Of a DNA stretch of 64,000 nucleotides, positions 32,365-43,015 are shown one piece after another. Location of the stretch: contig JAHQIW010000421.1 in assembly GCA_019055375.1 (NCBI GenBank), forward strand, positions 28,168-92,167. The letters are read 5' to 3'. The stretch comes from Parelaphostrongylus tenuis. Lineage: Eukaryota; Nematoda; Chromadorea; Rhabditida; Metastrongylidae. How positions within the stretch are numbered: the stretch's first letter is position 1; each line of letters starts with the position of its first letter. Made by a program: the position numbers and the translations under genes. The notes below the pieces were generated by a model. The model worked only from the letters and a program-made list of their open reading frames with translations. It did no database searches and had not been told where the DNA came from.

Positions 32365-34040
32365 GTCTACTGTGAGGCGGGAAATAAAAAGCCGATCACA
32401 TTGGCTGAAGAGGAACTCTTCATAGAAATCCCAGTGATTGTTCGAAAACGTAGACTTCTGGTTACAGCTCTACTTCGCCGCTTCTCAAAAAAGACCCTTT
32501 TATACAGCTGAAGCATCCAGAATAAAAATAATTCTCTATGCGCGCCGTTTGCCTTCATTTTTTTTTCCTGGCTTCTAATTCGCTGGAAGCTCGAAAAGCA
32601 TATCAACGTGTAGTGAAACTTTTGTAGCACTTGAGTCAATCGTTTTATCTGGAGTTTCTTTCATAGCGAAGAGAACACTCCCAATTGATTGATAAGTTAA
32701 CAGGTTGCATCCCACATATCTATCGGCCACGGCATGGATCAGCTGCCTCCGACCCCATAAACTAGCTGATAAACAAGCTCTCCAAGAATGTAAAACTCGA
32801 TCGTATTTCTATTATTTTGAAGAAAGCTTTGTTCGACGATGTTAAAACAGAAATATTTTCCTCCTTCGACAGCGCTATCAAAAGAGTTTTTCCAAAGAGC
32901 ATACACATTTTTGAGCTTAATGAAACTTGTACTGTTGAATGAGTGCTAGCACTCTAAGGAAGGAGTTTGTCTAGCGAAATAAAATTGAGATAAGGAAAAA
33001 ATGAGGGGTTGTGTGGAACATGGATTTGTTATGGATTTTACATAGCTATAAAAGTGTGTTCTGGAAATCCGGCAGAGTGGGACTCTAGCCAGAAATCTGA
33101 GCTTTTGAATGGATACTAATAGTCATATGAAAAGTTCCTGTACAGTAGATGAGATCGTTTTTCAATTGTCGCCACATAATGGACAATCACCGAAAGAAAT
33201 ATGCAAAGAAAATCCACATGCATTGCTTTTTGAGCTGCTAGATATTGCATTAAAGATTAAGGATTTCTAGGGCAAATAGTCGTTTTCTTCACTAAAAGTA
33301 CATTTGGAGCGGTCCCTCAGTTCTCTCCTATCACGCAGAAATAAGCCAAGAAACGACCCTTTTCTCTTGACAAAAGTTTTCATAGGGCTGTTAGTAATAA
33401 TTCAAAAGCTCTGATCTTTTGAAATTTCCTTGCGCGCTCGTTTTTTGAAAAAGTCTTTTTACACCGCTACAGCAGAAATGAAAGTTCTATGTTTGACAAA
33501 CGCGTATTTCTCGTAGTGCGGTGTTGTTCTCTTGAACTGTACGTTATCGTTCGATAGCAGAAGTTTCGACGATTCCGACGCTGTGCTCATTTTTTGAAAA
33601 GACCGTTTCACTTCAGTATAAGAAGGAAAAGAAGATTGTTCCACATGTGCCCTACACTTAGTCGTCGGATATTGTGCTATGAGTGGCCGTGGATCGATAT
33701 CGGGCCAATCGATCGCGCCGATGCCGCTCACATGTCTAGTGCGATTTTTTTATCAAATTTGGATTTTTTCTCCGCTTTGGAAGAAACTTAATACGTATCA
33801 CTCTGATACTGCAAGATTTCTACACCTTCATATGCTCGTCGTGCTTCCAACGAAGTAATAATCAGAGTGCGGTGAGATATAATCCAGTTTCGAATGCTAC
33901 GTCACTACAAAAGAGCTTTTCAAAAAACAAACACGTACAACAGTCCCCCGAGAATTGAGCTTTTGAAATATTACTAACCCTCCTAAGAAAGTTCTTGTCC
34001 AGCAAAAGGGGTATTTTTCCTTAGCGATGAAGTTTGCTTA
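32365..34040. repeat. Foldback repeat family E, diverged cluster
   Basis: Several copies of a roughly 100-150 bp unit occur here in both orientations. Its marks are CAAAAGAGCTTTT, GAGCTTTTGAA.. ACTAAC.. CCT and GAAAGTTCCTGTCCAGC. Examples are 32,868-33,000 (+), 33,080-33,165 (+), 33,355-33,460 (-) and 33,905-34,020 (+). The 32,868-33,000 part matches the reverse complement of 50,200-50,330 closely. The 33,470-33,620 part matches 43,490-43,640 inverted. Open frames here are short. Confidence 0.6.
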
Positions 34041-34919
34041 AAGTCGAAATTTTACTATGTATACATATATATGTATATATGATGCCAAAAAAATCCGTTA
34101 TCCTTCCTCGTTAGAGAACATGCCGTAAAGGTCCTCCAGAAACCAAGCTTAGTACAAAAATTGGCATTTCTTACGATTATTATGAAAACATCAGTTAACA
34201 GGGAAACAAGCGTCTTGTTCATCTTGAAAAATGTTACTCTTCGCAACGATGTTGTGTTTGTTGAAACAGGACAGTTTCCTATACATGAGCGTTCTTCATA
34301 CTGAATAACCCTATTATAGAAGTCTCTTTTGTGGTATTCCATCGTTTGAAAATGCTAATGTCTTCTCAAAACCTCAATTTAATACAGAAACTGCCATAAT
34401 CCACTGCAGCGCGAGGAAATACATGATTCTTACCGCTCGCGGCGACGCGATCAGTGTTCTCCGTAAAGGAAACTTGAGACTTAACGGATCAAGAAACTCG
34501 AACATGCTAGCTTATCCTTTCAACTGAGCACATAGAGCTGCTAGAATCATTTACGTAATGAATATAGATATATGCACAAACAGCCGACATTTGCAGATGG
34601 GTGTCTTATCGATCTTATGTGATTCGCATCGCCTCGTTTTGCAGGTGTTTCGATGTGAGATCACTCATAAAAATGTGGTCATCCACCGATCGGTCCGTAG
34701 CGCTGGCAGATCGCGCTGCGACGTACGGGCTATAGGTGCGAATCAAGCAAACGAATTTGTCCCATCAGTGAAAAGACGCACATCTCAGCCGTCGTGATAT
34801 TGATCTTTGCATCACGCCAACAATCTACGTTTGAACAACTACAATATATAGATGTATATATGTTTATAGTCACGCACGGAGGTGTATCCATATGTGTATA
34901 CATATGCATATAATCAATC
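34041..34919. other. No gene recognised; short TATA microsatellites
   Basis: Small TATATG tracts at 34,056-34,082 and 34,842-34,915. A 95-codon minus-strand frame (34,342-34,055) ends in a microsatellite and has no motif. Confidence 0.4.
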
Positions 34920-35098
34920 AGAATTCATTTTATTTGAGCGCCTATTGCGGTGGTATGGTGTTGTAATGAAACCAACTAAGGTGGAGTGGTCTGCAAAAGC
35001 ATTTGCTTCAACTGGGATTCGAACCCAAATTCACCTTATTCGGGGAAGCATAGTGAACCGTTGCATTATCGACTCTCTCTTTTTACTGCGTCAGCTGA
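34920..35098 (-). repeat. tRNA-derived SINE, family 2
   Basis: On the minus strand a perfect box B core GGGTTCGAATCCC (35,027-35,015) sits downstream of an AATGCAACGGTTC box A-like run (near 35,065). The tail GCAAATGCTTTTGCAGACCACT and the end GGCGCTCAAATAAAATGAATT match 17,340 onwards. The head ends in a TATA microsatellite at 35,098. Confidence 0.75.
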
Positions 35099-35165
35099 GA
35101 TATATATTTATGTATATGTATGTACATATATGTATATTTGTATATGTATGTACACATATAAACAT
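35098..35165. repeat. TATGTA/TACATA microsatellite
   Basis: Imperfect tract of alternating TA with G/C interruptions, like those at 37.8, 38.1, 39.4 and 47.1 kb. Confidence 0.85.
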
Positions 35166-35254
35166 CCAACGTCAGCTAAAAGGAGAAAGTGTGATCGTAA
35201 CTGAGCACACTGTTGAGATAACCGAAACATGATGATCACCGTTGACATCTCATC

Positions 35255-35345
35255 TCACTTTACTAACGGGGTATTCTGCGACACACGGGGTCGATCAGTC
35301 TATGGTTGATGGATCGATCCCGCTCAAGGCTTGGCAAGCACTATT
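35255..35345 (+). repeat. tRNA-derived SINE, family 1, degenerate head
   Basis: TTCTGCGACACACGGGGTCGAT and a box B-like GGATCGATCCCG (near 35,311) line up with the tRNA-like head of the copy at 51,655. Box A is unclear. The body is missing. Confidence 0.4.
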
Positions 35346-36914
35346 TCATACTTTGTCTCAGTGTTTAGCAGTATTTTTTTCCAACCCCTCCCTCGAAAGC
35401 TCTTCATGATCACGTGAGGGCGCCTTGGCTCGGCCATGTTCGAGATCGCCAGTTCTGAGTGACCAATATTTTACGACATTCACGAAAAGATGAAATCTTC
35501 AAGCAACAGTCAAAAAGCACGGGAAATGTTTGAAGACCGTGGCAATGATAAATGCGAACGAATGAACCGAATGCTGGAAGTGCTGAAATTCACATAATAA
35601 AGTGTGGAAATGGATCGTATAAAATACAATAGAAAAACACCTCCGTTTTTTTCTAAACTAGCTTCGTTTGTATATAACTTGCTTCCTCGCACAGAATTTC
35701 CGAGTATAGTAATAGGCGAACAGTTAGGAGTTCACCACGATGCTTATTGGATTTGTCTTCATTCAGGAACATGTACTGGCTTAATAGTGTGACGAACTGT
35801 TTAGAAAAGTCTTTTATAAATGGCGAACATCATGACAAGCATCCATATAACGTAAGTACAGGTTTATGCGTCGATTCGTGAAATATGAAATTTTTTTACT
35901 CTAGAAGCTGTTCTTTCTCCGTATGGTCTTTTACATTTTCTAAAGGATCATGCAATAGGTCTGCCCAAAGATACAACATACTCTTCACTCACTCTTGATC
36001 TCCACTCAAGGAGAATTTGCTTTGTCAGAACAAAGCGAAAATCATCCCAAATTTGGTACTGTGAATTGTATCGTCGTGATGCATGCGCTGTACCGTACGA
36101 AACGGATCCTATCCAATTTTTTTCTGTTCTCAAGGTCGCTGTTTTATCTTCTTTCGATATAAGATGCCGTGAATACGTTTCAAGTCTGATACGCTTTGGT
36201 ATCATTTCTATGGTCTACTTCTCATTATGGTGAATTGATTATCTGTTCGTGGTGTAGAGTCTCTAGTATTCATCGATCCTTCTATGCAACCTAGGAGTCG
36301 GATTTATTGATGTATCCAATTTTTTGTGTATGGAAAGCCGTTAGGTTTCTCTATCGAGTTTGTCGAGCTAACAGGGAGTATTTGTTACGTGAAAAGATTA
36401 GAGTGGTTGTAGTGGCTTCTTCTTTATTGAAATTATGATTTTTCATTCCCTTCAAGTGACTTTCACGACACCGGTGAAATGATGCAAATTATAAGTCTCA
36501 TCCTGTCTTTCTGCTGAAGAGGTTGCAATTTGTAAGTATGTGTAAATGTGGTGACCGTTGACTCACGGCGCTAGCCCCCACCCCGTTGCGTAAGAGCAGC
36601 CTGTTGTGACTGTGGCTTGTGCCGACGTCAATCGGGAACAAGGTTGCTGGTTCGATCCTTTACCATATGCGATTTTCTTGGTGCTATCCTTTTATTTTCA
36701 GTAAATATACTCTAATCGCTGACACATCATATTACGCCATATCTCGTGTAGTAAATTTGAAAAAGTGTTGAAGACGCGTTGTTACCCCATAGCCTGTGTT
36801 TCGTGTCGGAATCTAGTGAAACGTAAAACAACTGACCATTTTTTGATGTAACGCTTGTGCTACAAAAGAACATTCAGTGAAGAGCAACACTAAAAAAATT
36901 GCACCAAAATAGAA
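35346..36914. other. No gene recognised
   Basis: Contains one isolated perfect box B-like string, TGGTTCGATCCTTT (near 36,648), below a GTTGCGTAAGAGCAGCC box A-like run (36,584-36,600). This may be another decayed tRNA-like element. Open frames are short. Confidence 0.4.
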
Positions 36915-37111
36915 ACTGAGTACATTTACCTCAATGTTAGATGATCTGATTGTCTTGTTTGACTGACCGTTCTAGATAGTATTGGCATGGAATTTCGCAT
37001 TGAACGTTGTGATATTGGCAAAATGACTCGAAGAAAAGTAGTACGCTATTAATGAACTAAGTTGTTTTTGCTTCAGCATATTTCACTAGGCATTGTTATT
37101 TCTAGCATAAT

Positions 37112-37520
37112 ATTGGGTCGTCTCATAAATCCTTTCACTCTTTTTTTTAATCAGTTTTTCTTTCTACTTCGAATCGTCCCGAAAAGCTGTGGTATATTGG
37201 AGAATATTTAAGTGGCACGAGCAGGTACTTGGATACGACCATAGCACCATCGCTCACCATCTGAGTGAAATGAGTTACTTCGAAGTAATGTTTGGGTGGA
37301 GACAACTCAAGCATTCATCCCACCATCTCACATTGCAAAGTTGACGTGCCACATTTTGGAGAGTTTGTGCTGAATCACTAAGCCACATCTACCGTATAAC
37401 CTAGATATTTCTCCATCGAACTGTCATTTTTTCACTCCCCTAAAGAGCACATTGAGCAAAAATGTTCAAAGACTGCAGCCAGCTCAAAAGTGACCTCAAC
37501 CACTTCGTTGGCCGCTAGCC
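37112..37520 (+). pseudogene. Mariner transposase remnant in palindrome B, left arm
   Basis: A mariner-type terminal sequence, TTGGGTCGTCTCATAAATCC, begins at 37,112 after a TA. A frame then gives the second helix-turn-helix LGYDHSTIAHHLSEM (37,228-37,272). In another frame, LDISPSNCHFFTPLKSTLSK (37,401-37,460) corresponds to the region around the last catalytic residue (SPSN for the usual SPD/SDY block). The DDD core between them is missing and the far terminal repeat is not visible. Confidence 0.7.
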
Positions 37521-37647
37521 TCGTTGTTGTCGTATTAAAGAATCCAATCTTTTCAAATCAAATGATTTCTATCAGTGGTCTTGATGGCGATTATTTATCC
37601 TAACAGCATTTTTGAGCCTTTCATTGGGTTCGTTATGACTTATATAA

Positions 37648-37695
37648 AGTGCCAGAAACATGTTTCGCCCTTTCGTCCTCCTCAGTAGCACGATG
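37648..37695 (-). ncRNA. Hammerhead ribozyme-like motif (palindrome B, outer left)
   Basis: Minus strand: stem I strand GTGCTA (37,691-37,686), core CTGAGGA (37,685-37,679), a GAAA-closed but imperfect stem II, GAAA (37,666-37,663), then CATGTTTCTGGCAC. Stem I partly closes (GTGC/GCAC). Stem III is weak. Confidence 0.5.
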
Positions 37696-37811
37696 CCTTT
37701 CAGTTCAGTTAGTTCCTTGTAAGGAACTTACCCTCTGCGTATTAAGAATCGACGCCGGATTATTTACACTCTCTGTGCGGTGAAAGGGTCACCGTGGCGT
37801 TCTTTTGCAGT

Positions 37812-37920
37812 GATGTATATATATGTACATATATAACATGTATATACACGTATATATGTATACATATAGATATATATACATATATTACACGTATATATAT
37901 GTATATATATATATATATCA
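37812..37920. repeat. TATA/TACATA microsatellite
   Basis: Alternating TA tract with GTA/CAC interruptions. A 181-codon minus-strand frame across this and neighbouring tracts reads as repeated Tyr-Ile and is an artefact. Confidence 0.9.
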
Positions 37921-38073
37921 ATACTTTCAATCTTCAATTTTGAGACCTTGCTCAAAATATATAATACATCCTGACAAAACGCTTGAAATATGCTATAAGG
38001 TTGTATAGTCTGTTTCGAACCGAACCTTAAAAGTCGATTGAAAGTGTTAATATAAGCCTTTATGCATAAATAT

Positions 38074-38260
38074 ACGTACATATATATGTATATATATACA
38101 TATATATGTATATATATACATATATATACATATGTACTTAAAATATATAGGCATGTGTGTATGTACACGAATACGCATATGTGTACATATATACGTGTAT
38201 ACACATAGTATATATAACATACACGTATGTATGCATATATGTATATATGTAATCTATAAG
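38074..38260. repeat. TATA/TACATA microsatellite
   Basis: Longer tract of the same type, between the outer and inner hammerhead repeats of the left arm. Confidence 0.9.
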
Positions 38261-38420
38261 TACAACGGTATAATAGCTGTAGGCCAAACAAAGGACAATC
38301 CACTTTCATTAACTTTGAAAAAAGCTACGGTTATCTTGTTACCGAACGCTGAGTTCAAATACTTCGGGTCGATTACTCTGTGTGTATATCCCCATACGAG
38401 AATTGTTTGAATCTAAGACA

Positions 38421-38466
38421 CCGTACTACTTATGAGGCTGAAGGGCCGAAACGCGTGTATATACTT
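38421..38466 (+). ncRNA. Hammerhead ribozyme relic (palindrome B, inner left)
   Basis: Core CTTATGA (38,429-38,435; the required G5 has changed to T), stem II GGC/GCC, GAAA at 38,448-38,451, stem III A-C-GCGT-G-T, predicted cleavage base A at 38,459, then TATAC able to pair with the upstream GTACTA apart from one bulge. The core change should inactivate it. Confidence 0.55.
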
Positions 38467-38630
38467 TATGAGTGCCATAACAAACCTCATGAAAGGCTTG
38501 AAATATGCTGTCAGGAAGTATCAGTTTCTAAGCAGTCTCAAAATAACCTACTGAAAGCGATGATTATTTCTTTGCTTAATTTCATGAAATTCATAGTAAT
38601 TGAAAAGACACAGTGTGGAAGTACGAAGCA

Positions 38631-38984
38631 ATTCATGGGGCGGCTAAATACTTTGTTGATAGAATCCTCATTTTCATTCGGATAGGTTTAACAGGCTGCT
38701 GTTGTGTGCTCGATTTTAAATTGCCCTAATACTTGGCTTAGCTGTATATTTGATTTCGAATCTTATCGAAATCATTTTAAATATCTTTTCAATCCGATTT
38801 AGGTGACGATCAGTACGCATCGCCTAACGGTACACTTTTTTGACTCGAAAAGTAATCGCTTATATTGGACCAAAGGAAACTATTTCAATGTAAGGGCAAG
38901 TTCTTGTTCATTGTGTTTTTTTTAGCTTGGTGCCACTGTTGCCGCTTTTCCTCTCACTTTCAGACTGCGCTTTTGAATGGAACT
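38631..38984. other. Loop of palindrome B
   Basis: About 350 bp between the arms with no mirrored counterpart and no open frame worth noting (70 codons at most). Confidence 0.5.
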
Positions 38985-39154
38985 CAGTCCCAACTTCCAC
39001 ACTTTGTCAGTTCATCTACTATGAATGTCATAAAATCAAGCAAAAAAATAATCATCGCTTTCAGTAGATTATTTTGAGACTTCGCCTAAAACTGATACTT
39101 CCTTACAGCATATTTTAAACCTTTCATGAGGTTTGTTATGGCTCTCATGAAGTA

Positions 39155-39195
39155 TATACAGGTGCTTCGGCCTTTCAGCCTCATAAGTAGCACGG
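39155..39195 (-). ncRNA. Hammerhead ribozyme relic (palindrome B, inner right)
   Basis: Minus-strand partner of 38,421-38,466: CTTATGA, stem II GGCT..GGCC, GAAG in place of GAAA, then CACCTGTATATAC. Two core changes. Confidence 0.45.
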
Positions 39196-39359
39196 TGTCT
39201 TAGGTTCAAAGAGCTTCTGGTATGGGAATATATCCCCTAAACAGAGGACTCGACCCCAAAGTATTTAAACTCAGCGTTCGGTAAAAAGATTACCGTGGCC
39301 TCCTTTCAAAGTTAATGAAAGTCGATTGTCGTCTGTTTGGCTTCAGCTATTACGCCACT

Positions 39360-39515
39360 ATATTTATATATACATATAGCTGTTCGTGCATATATACATA
39401 TGCATATATATGTACAAATTGTATATCTATATACTTCTATGATGCATACACACATATATATCCACGTATATATGTGTATATATGAATACATATATATATA
39501 TATATGTATATGTAC
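39360..39515. repeat. TATA/TACATA microsatellite
   Basis: Alternating TA tract in the right arm; frames across it are artefacts. Confidence 0.9.
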
Positions 39516-39700
39516 ACCTATTTGACCGTACATGCACATTTTAACGCTTCCAATCGACCATTTTAAGGTCTGGTTTAAAACATACTATACAATGTTACAG
39601 CATATTTCAAGCGCAGATAGTGTAAATAAGTCGGACGTCGATTCCTCTATACGTAGGGGGTTAAGCTCCTTCCAAGGAGCTGGCTGTACCAAAAGGCATC

Positions 39701-39743
39701 GTGCTACTGAGGAGGATGAAAGGGCGGAAGACGTTTCTGGCAC
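39701..39743 (+). ncRNA. Hammerhead ribozyme relic (palindrome B, outer right)
   Basis: GTGCTA then CTGAGGA (39,707-39,713), a GATGAAAGGGC stem II region and GGAAG where GAAA is expected, then GGCAC closing part of stem I. Mirror of 37,648-37,695. Confidence 0.45.
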
Positions 39744-39844
39744 TTCATATATGTCAAAACAGACCTAATGAGAGGCTTAAAATATGCTGCCAGGATAAAT
39801 AATCACCATCATGACCACTAATAGCAACCTCTGCTATACAAAGA

Positions 39845-40243
39845 TTAGATTCTTTCATACGACAAACAACGAGGCTAGCGACCAACGAAGTGGCTGAGGT
39901 CACTTTTGAACCGGCTGCAGTCTTTGAACAATTTTGCCCAAGGTGTCGCTTTATGGGCGTGAAAGTGGATGTGGCTCAGTGGTTCAGCACAGTCTCTCCA
40001 AAATGTGGCACGTCAACTTTGCAGTGTGAGGTGGTGGGCGAATGCTTGAGGTATCTCACCCAAACATCACTTCGAAGTAATCCATTCCACTTAGATGGTG
40101 AACGATGATGCTATGGTCGTATTCAAGTGTGTGGTCATGCCACTAAAATATTCTCCAATATACCATCGCTTTTTGGGACGATTTGAACTAGAAAGACAAT
40201 CTAATTAGAAAAGTGTGAAAGGATTTATGAGATGACCCAATAT
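39845..40243 (-). pseudogene. Mariner transposase remnant in palindrome B, right arm
   Basis: Minus strand: the terminal sequence TTGGGTCATCTCATAAATCC ends the element at 40,243. The helix-turn-helix reads YDHSIIVHHLSGM (near 40,125-40,085). The rest is frameshifted. The plus-strand frame at 39,890-40,108 (72 codons) is antisense to it and not a gene. Confidence 0.65.
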
Positions 40244-40445
40244 TAATATTAATAAAATAATGCTAGTAATAACAATGCCTAGTGAAATATGCTGAAGCAA
40301 AAACAACTTAGTTCATCATAGCGTAATACTTTTCTTCGATTCATTCCGCCAAGATCACAACGTTCAATGCGAAATTCCATTCCAATACTACCAAAGCGGT
40401 CAATCAAACAAAATAATCAGATCATCTAACATTGAGGTAAATGTA

Positions 40446-41593
40446 TCCACCGATAAAGCTACATGTGACGATTACGCAGATCGAGAGTCAATGCATGAAG
40501 CTTGCTGAAGCCATGGACAACAAGAAGTCGTGTGTAAATAGTACCGATTTTTGTTATCTAAAATGTTAAATGTTAAACTGGGTAATGAGTATGATTAACC
40601 TTGCAAAAAATACGCCATTGTACAAGGATTCTATCTTGTCAGCGATCAGTCCAATATATTTACCTTGCCAAATAGTCCAGACGAAAGACTTACACAGAGG
40701 TGGGATAGAGAGGAAATCCTAAAAACTAATGGAAGGATGAACTAAAAGGAATGCCTGATGCATACAGAATGCCTCAGAGTCTGAGCCGTCCATGGAACAT
40801 CTTTAAATCTTCCTCATACTCGCATCGACCCAATTCGTCATCCTTTCTATGAGACCGAATTTAAAGTTGTAAAACTCATGGCTTAATCCATTGACTTAAA
40901 TACTAAATGCAAAAAAAGGAAAAAATAGATGGAATTCAAGGTTCTAAGATGAGTAAGTATGCCTACTCCATATAAAACTTGTCTAGGAGTGAAATTATCA
41001 GGATCAAGGCAAATGTGAAGATCCCACTAACATCAGAAATGAAGAGAACCTAAATTTGATATAAAAAGGCTGGGTACTTTATCGAATCGTATTTTTTTGA
41101 AGAGCCTTTTTCTGCTAGGAGAGCTCTTTCATTAGACTTTTAGATTTAGTCCAAAATTTCAACGTCGAGGTTTGAAGTGTGCCTAGTTTAAAAAGCCTTT
41201 TTTTTCTGCGCTGTATTTGTCCAAATATATTGAGTGTCACATTCGGTTCCGGTATACTACGGATTTTCGTTTCCATTTGAAAAGTTATGTTCCCTTTTCG
41301 AAAAGATATCTGAGTTTATGCCTGTGAGGACAAGCGTTGATAGGCAGGCGGCATCGGGCCGTCACTTATGCGGCAGTAACAAGCCGCTCTGCATGTCTGT
41401 GCATGCGAGTCTGGCTGCCTGAGTGTTTGTCCAAGAGACGCGACACCGCCATTACAGTAGCTGAGTATGATTCGACGTCGCGCGTTGAGCATCAAAATGA
41501 CTCTAGTTCGTTCCTCACAGGATTAGAAATAGAATTGCGAAAGCAACTTTGTCCTACCGTTCTATGGGCTCAAGTACTTATTTTCAATTTATT
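40446..41593. other. No gene recognised
   Basis: AT-rich; a 105-codon frame at 41,337-41,654 runs into the next mariner element and has no motif. Confidence 0.4.
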
Positions 41594-42161
41594 ATGTCTT
41601 TCCAGCAGTTCTGGCACTAAAGCAATCGAGAAGAAAATTAACAACCTGTGGTAATTAATTTGCTTAACAATAGTGTTCAAAATATGCGTTATCAGCCTCA
41701 ACTCATGTCTAGCATCTCTCAGGTAACAAACCAAACCGTTGAGCAGAATTTTTTGAACTTTATTTTAGCACCAAAGCTGTCCACATTTCCTCATCATCGC
41801 CACTCAACAAGACCTTTAACACAATTTGCTGCTTTAAAAGTATAGAATGGATGTTCGATGGACAAACTGCTTTCGAGCACATCGCCCCTGCAAATGCTAG
41901 AGAATTTTCTCTTCAGGCGAATAGCTTCGCTGTCCTTTCCTAATTATCTCCGTGATACGGCAAATGTGGATCAATTTGGCATCAAAAGAAAGCTCAAAAA
42001 TTCTCGATAGAGCGGTTTTGACTTGTTGCCTGAGAGAAAGCAGAATTGTGTTCAGGCTGATAGCGAATACATTGAATAGTGTTGGTGAGCAATTCTAATT
42101 ACTTCTTGGTGATAAATTTGGTGTTCATTGCCATAGTGCCAGAACTTGTGAAAAACCCTAA
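41594..42161 (+). mobile_element. Mariner-like element, internally deleted
   Basis: The left end CCAGCAGTTCTGGCACTAAAGC and the right end GTGCCAGAACTTGTG are inverted matches of the same terminal repeat as at 23,023 and 29,712. Near the right end a frame reads LLPERKQNCVQADSEYIE and stops at 42,077-42,079, the usual mariner C-terminus (LPERWQKCV..DG.YFE type). About 570 bp, without the catalytic domain. Confidence 0.7.
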
Positions 42162-43015
42162 TATATGTCAAACAAATCCGATGCTAAACGTAAGCCTAAG
42201 TAGCTTAAGCCTATGGACGAAAAGCTTATAAACAAGTAGAGAAAACTATACAGCGTTAAAATTATCCGTTCTACCTAATGTTTTTTCAGAACGGAAAAGA
42301 GCCATAAACTAAATAACAAGATCCACGTGCTACTAGTGAATTGCGCTGCGCGATCGACCATTCGTCTCCTAGAAGAGATGACTCCGAGTGCGAAACGCGA
42401 TCTGACAGCACTTTGAAAACTGCTTTTCAAAAATTACATCTAAGTCTGAGCATCGCTTGGATTTGCGCTATTCAATGAGTCCTTGAAGTGAGTGGAAAAC
42501 GCGAAAAAGGTTATGTCTCGAAGGGTTGAAAAATTCTTCGCGGTAACAGCAAAGTAGCAAAGTTTATTAGAAGGGACTAACAGTATGAATAGACTAATTT
42601 GAAGTTCAACAAAATAGAGAAAACGTTTTTGGGATTGACCTTAACAGTTCCTTGTGGATTGCATGTCTTTTGATCGAGAGGTAACTTGATGCCGATTGGA
42701 CAGGAACGCTGCGACCTTGGATGAAAGCTCAACAGCAGGCAAAAATGAGAGCAACCACTACTGCCTTCTAAGCAGGGATTGGAATTGCTCACTGAAGAAG
42801 CAGACAATTCTTCTAAGCTTACAAACCAGCACTGATATGTCATTTTCTGACAAATAACGATGGTTTCTCATTGATCGACTGCCAAGAACTCCAAAAACAC
42901 CATAAAAGCATTCTGCCTTCGTTTTGTGAAAATAATGTACAAACTACCCTCCTGATCTGAAATCGTCATCAGAGTTCTAGAATTCAGATGATGGAAGAAA
43001 TTTTGGCTCTTTTCG
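42162..43015. other. No gene recognised
   Basis: An 88-codon minus-strand frame at 42,843-42,577 has no recognisable domain. Confidence 0.4.

Larger units (their letters stand above)
36915..38630 (+). repeat. Giant palindrome B, left arm
   Basis: Reverse complement of 38,985-40,445, with order kept. A unique flank (36,915-37,110), a mariner remnant (37,112-37,520), an outer hammerhead repeat (37,590-37,810), a microsatellite, and an inner hammerhead repeat (38,265-38,600) all have mirrored partners. Indels of up to about 250 bp are mostly in the microsatellites. Confidence 0.85.
38985..40445 (-). repeat. Giant palindrome B, right arm
   Basis: Mirror of 36,915-38,630. Landmarks: inner hammerhead repeat 39,040-39,345, microsatellite 39,360-39,515, outer hammerhead repeat 39,596-39,830, mariner remnant 39,845-40,243 and flank to 40,445. 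Confidence 0.85.

Noticed and set aside
36570..36680. Possible tRNA gene with a perfect box B string
   Set aside because: No closing acceptor or anticodon stem around it; more likely a decayed tRNA-like repeat or chance.
37764..38309. 181-codon minus-strand open frame, and similar Tyr/Ile-rich frames at 39,312-39,539
   Set aside because: They are translations of TATA/TACATA microsatellites (repeated YI, IY, YV) and also span ribozyme repeats; no real protein is implied.
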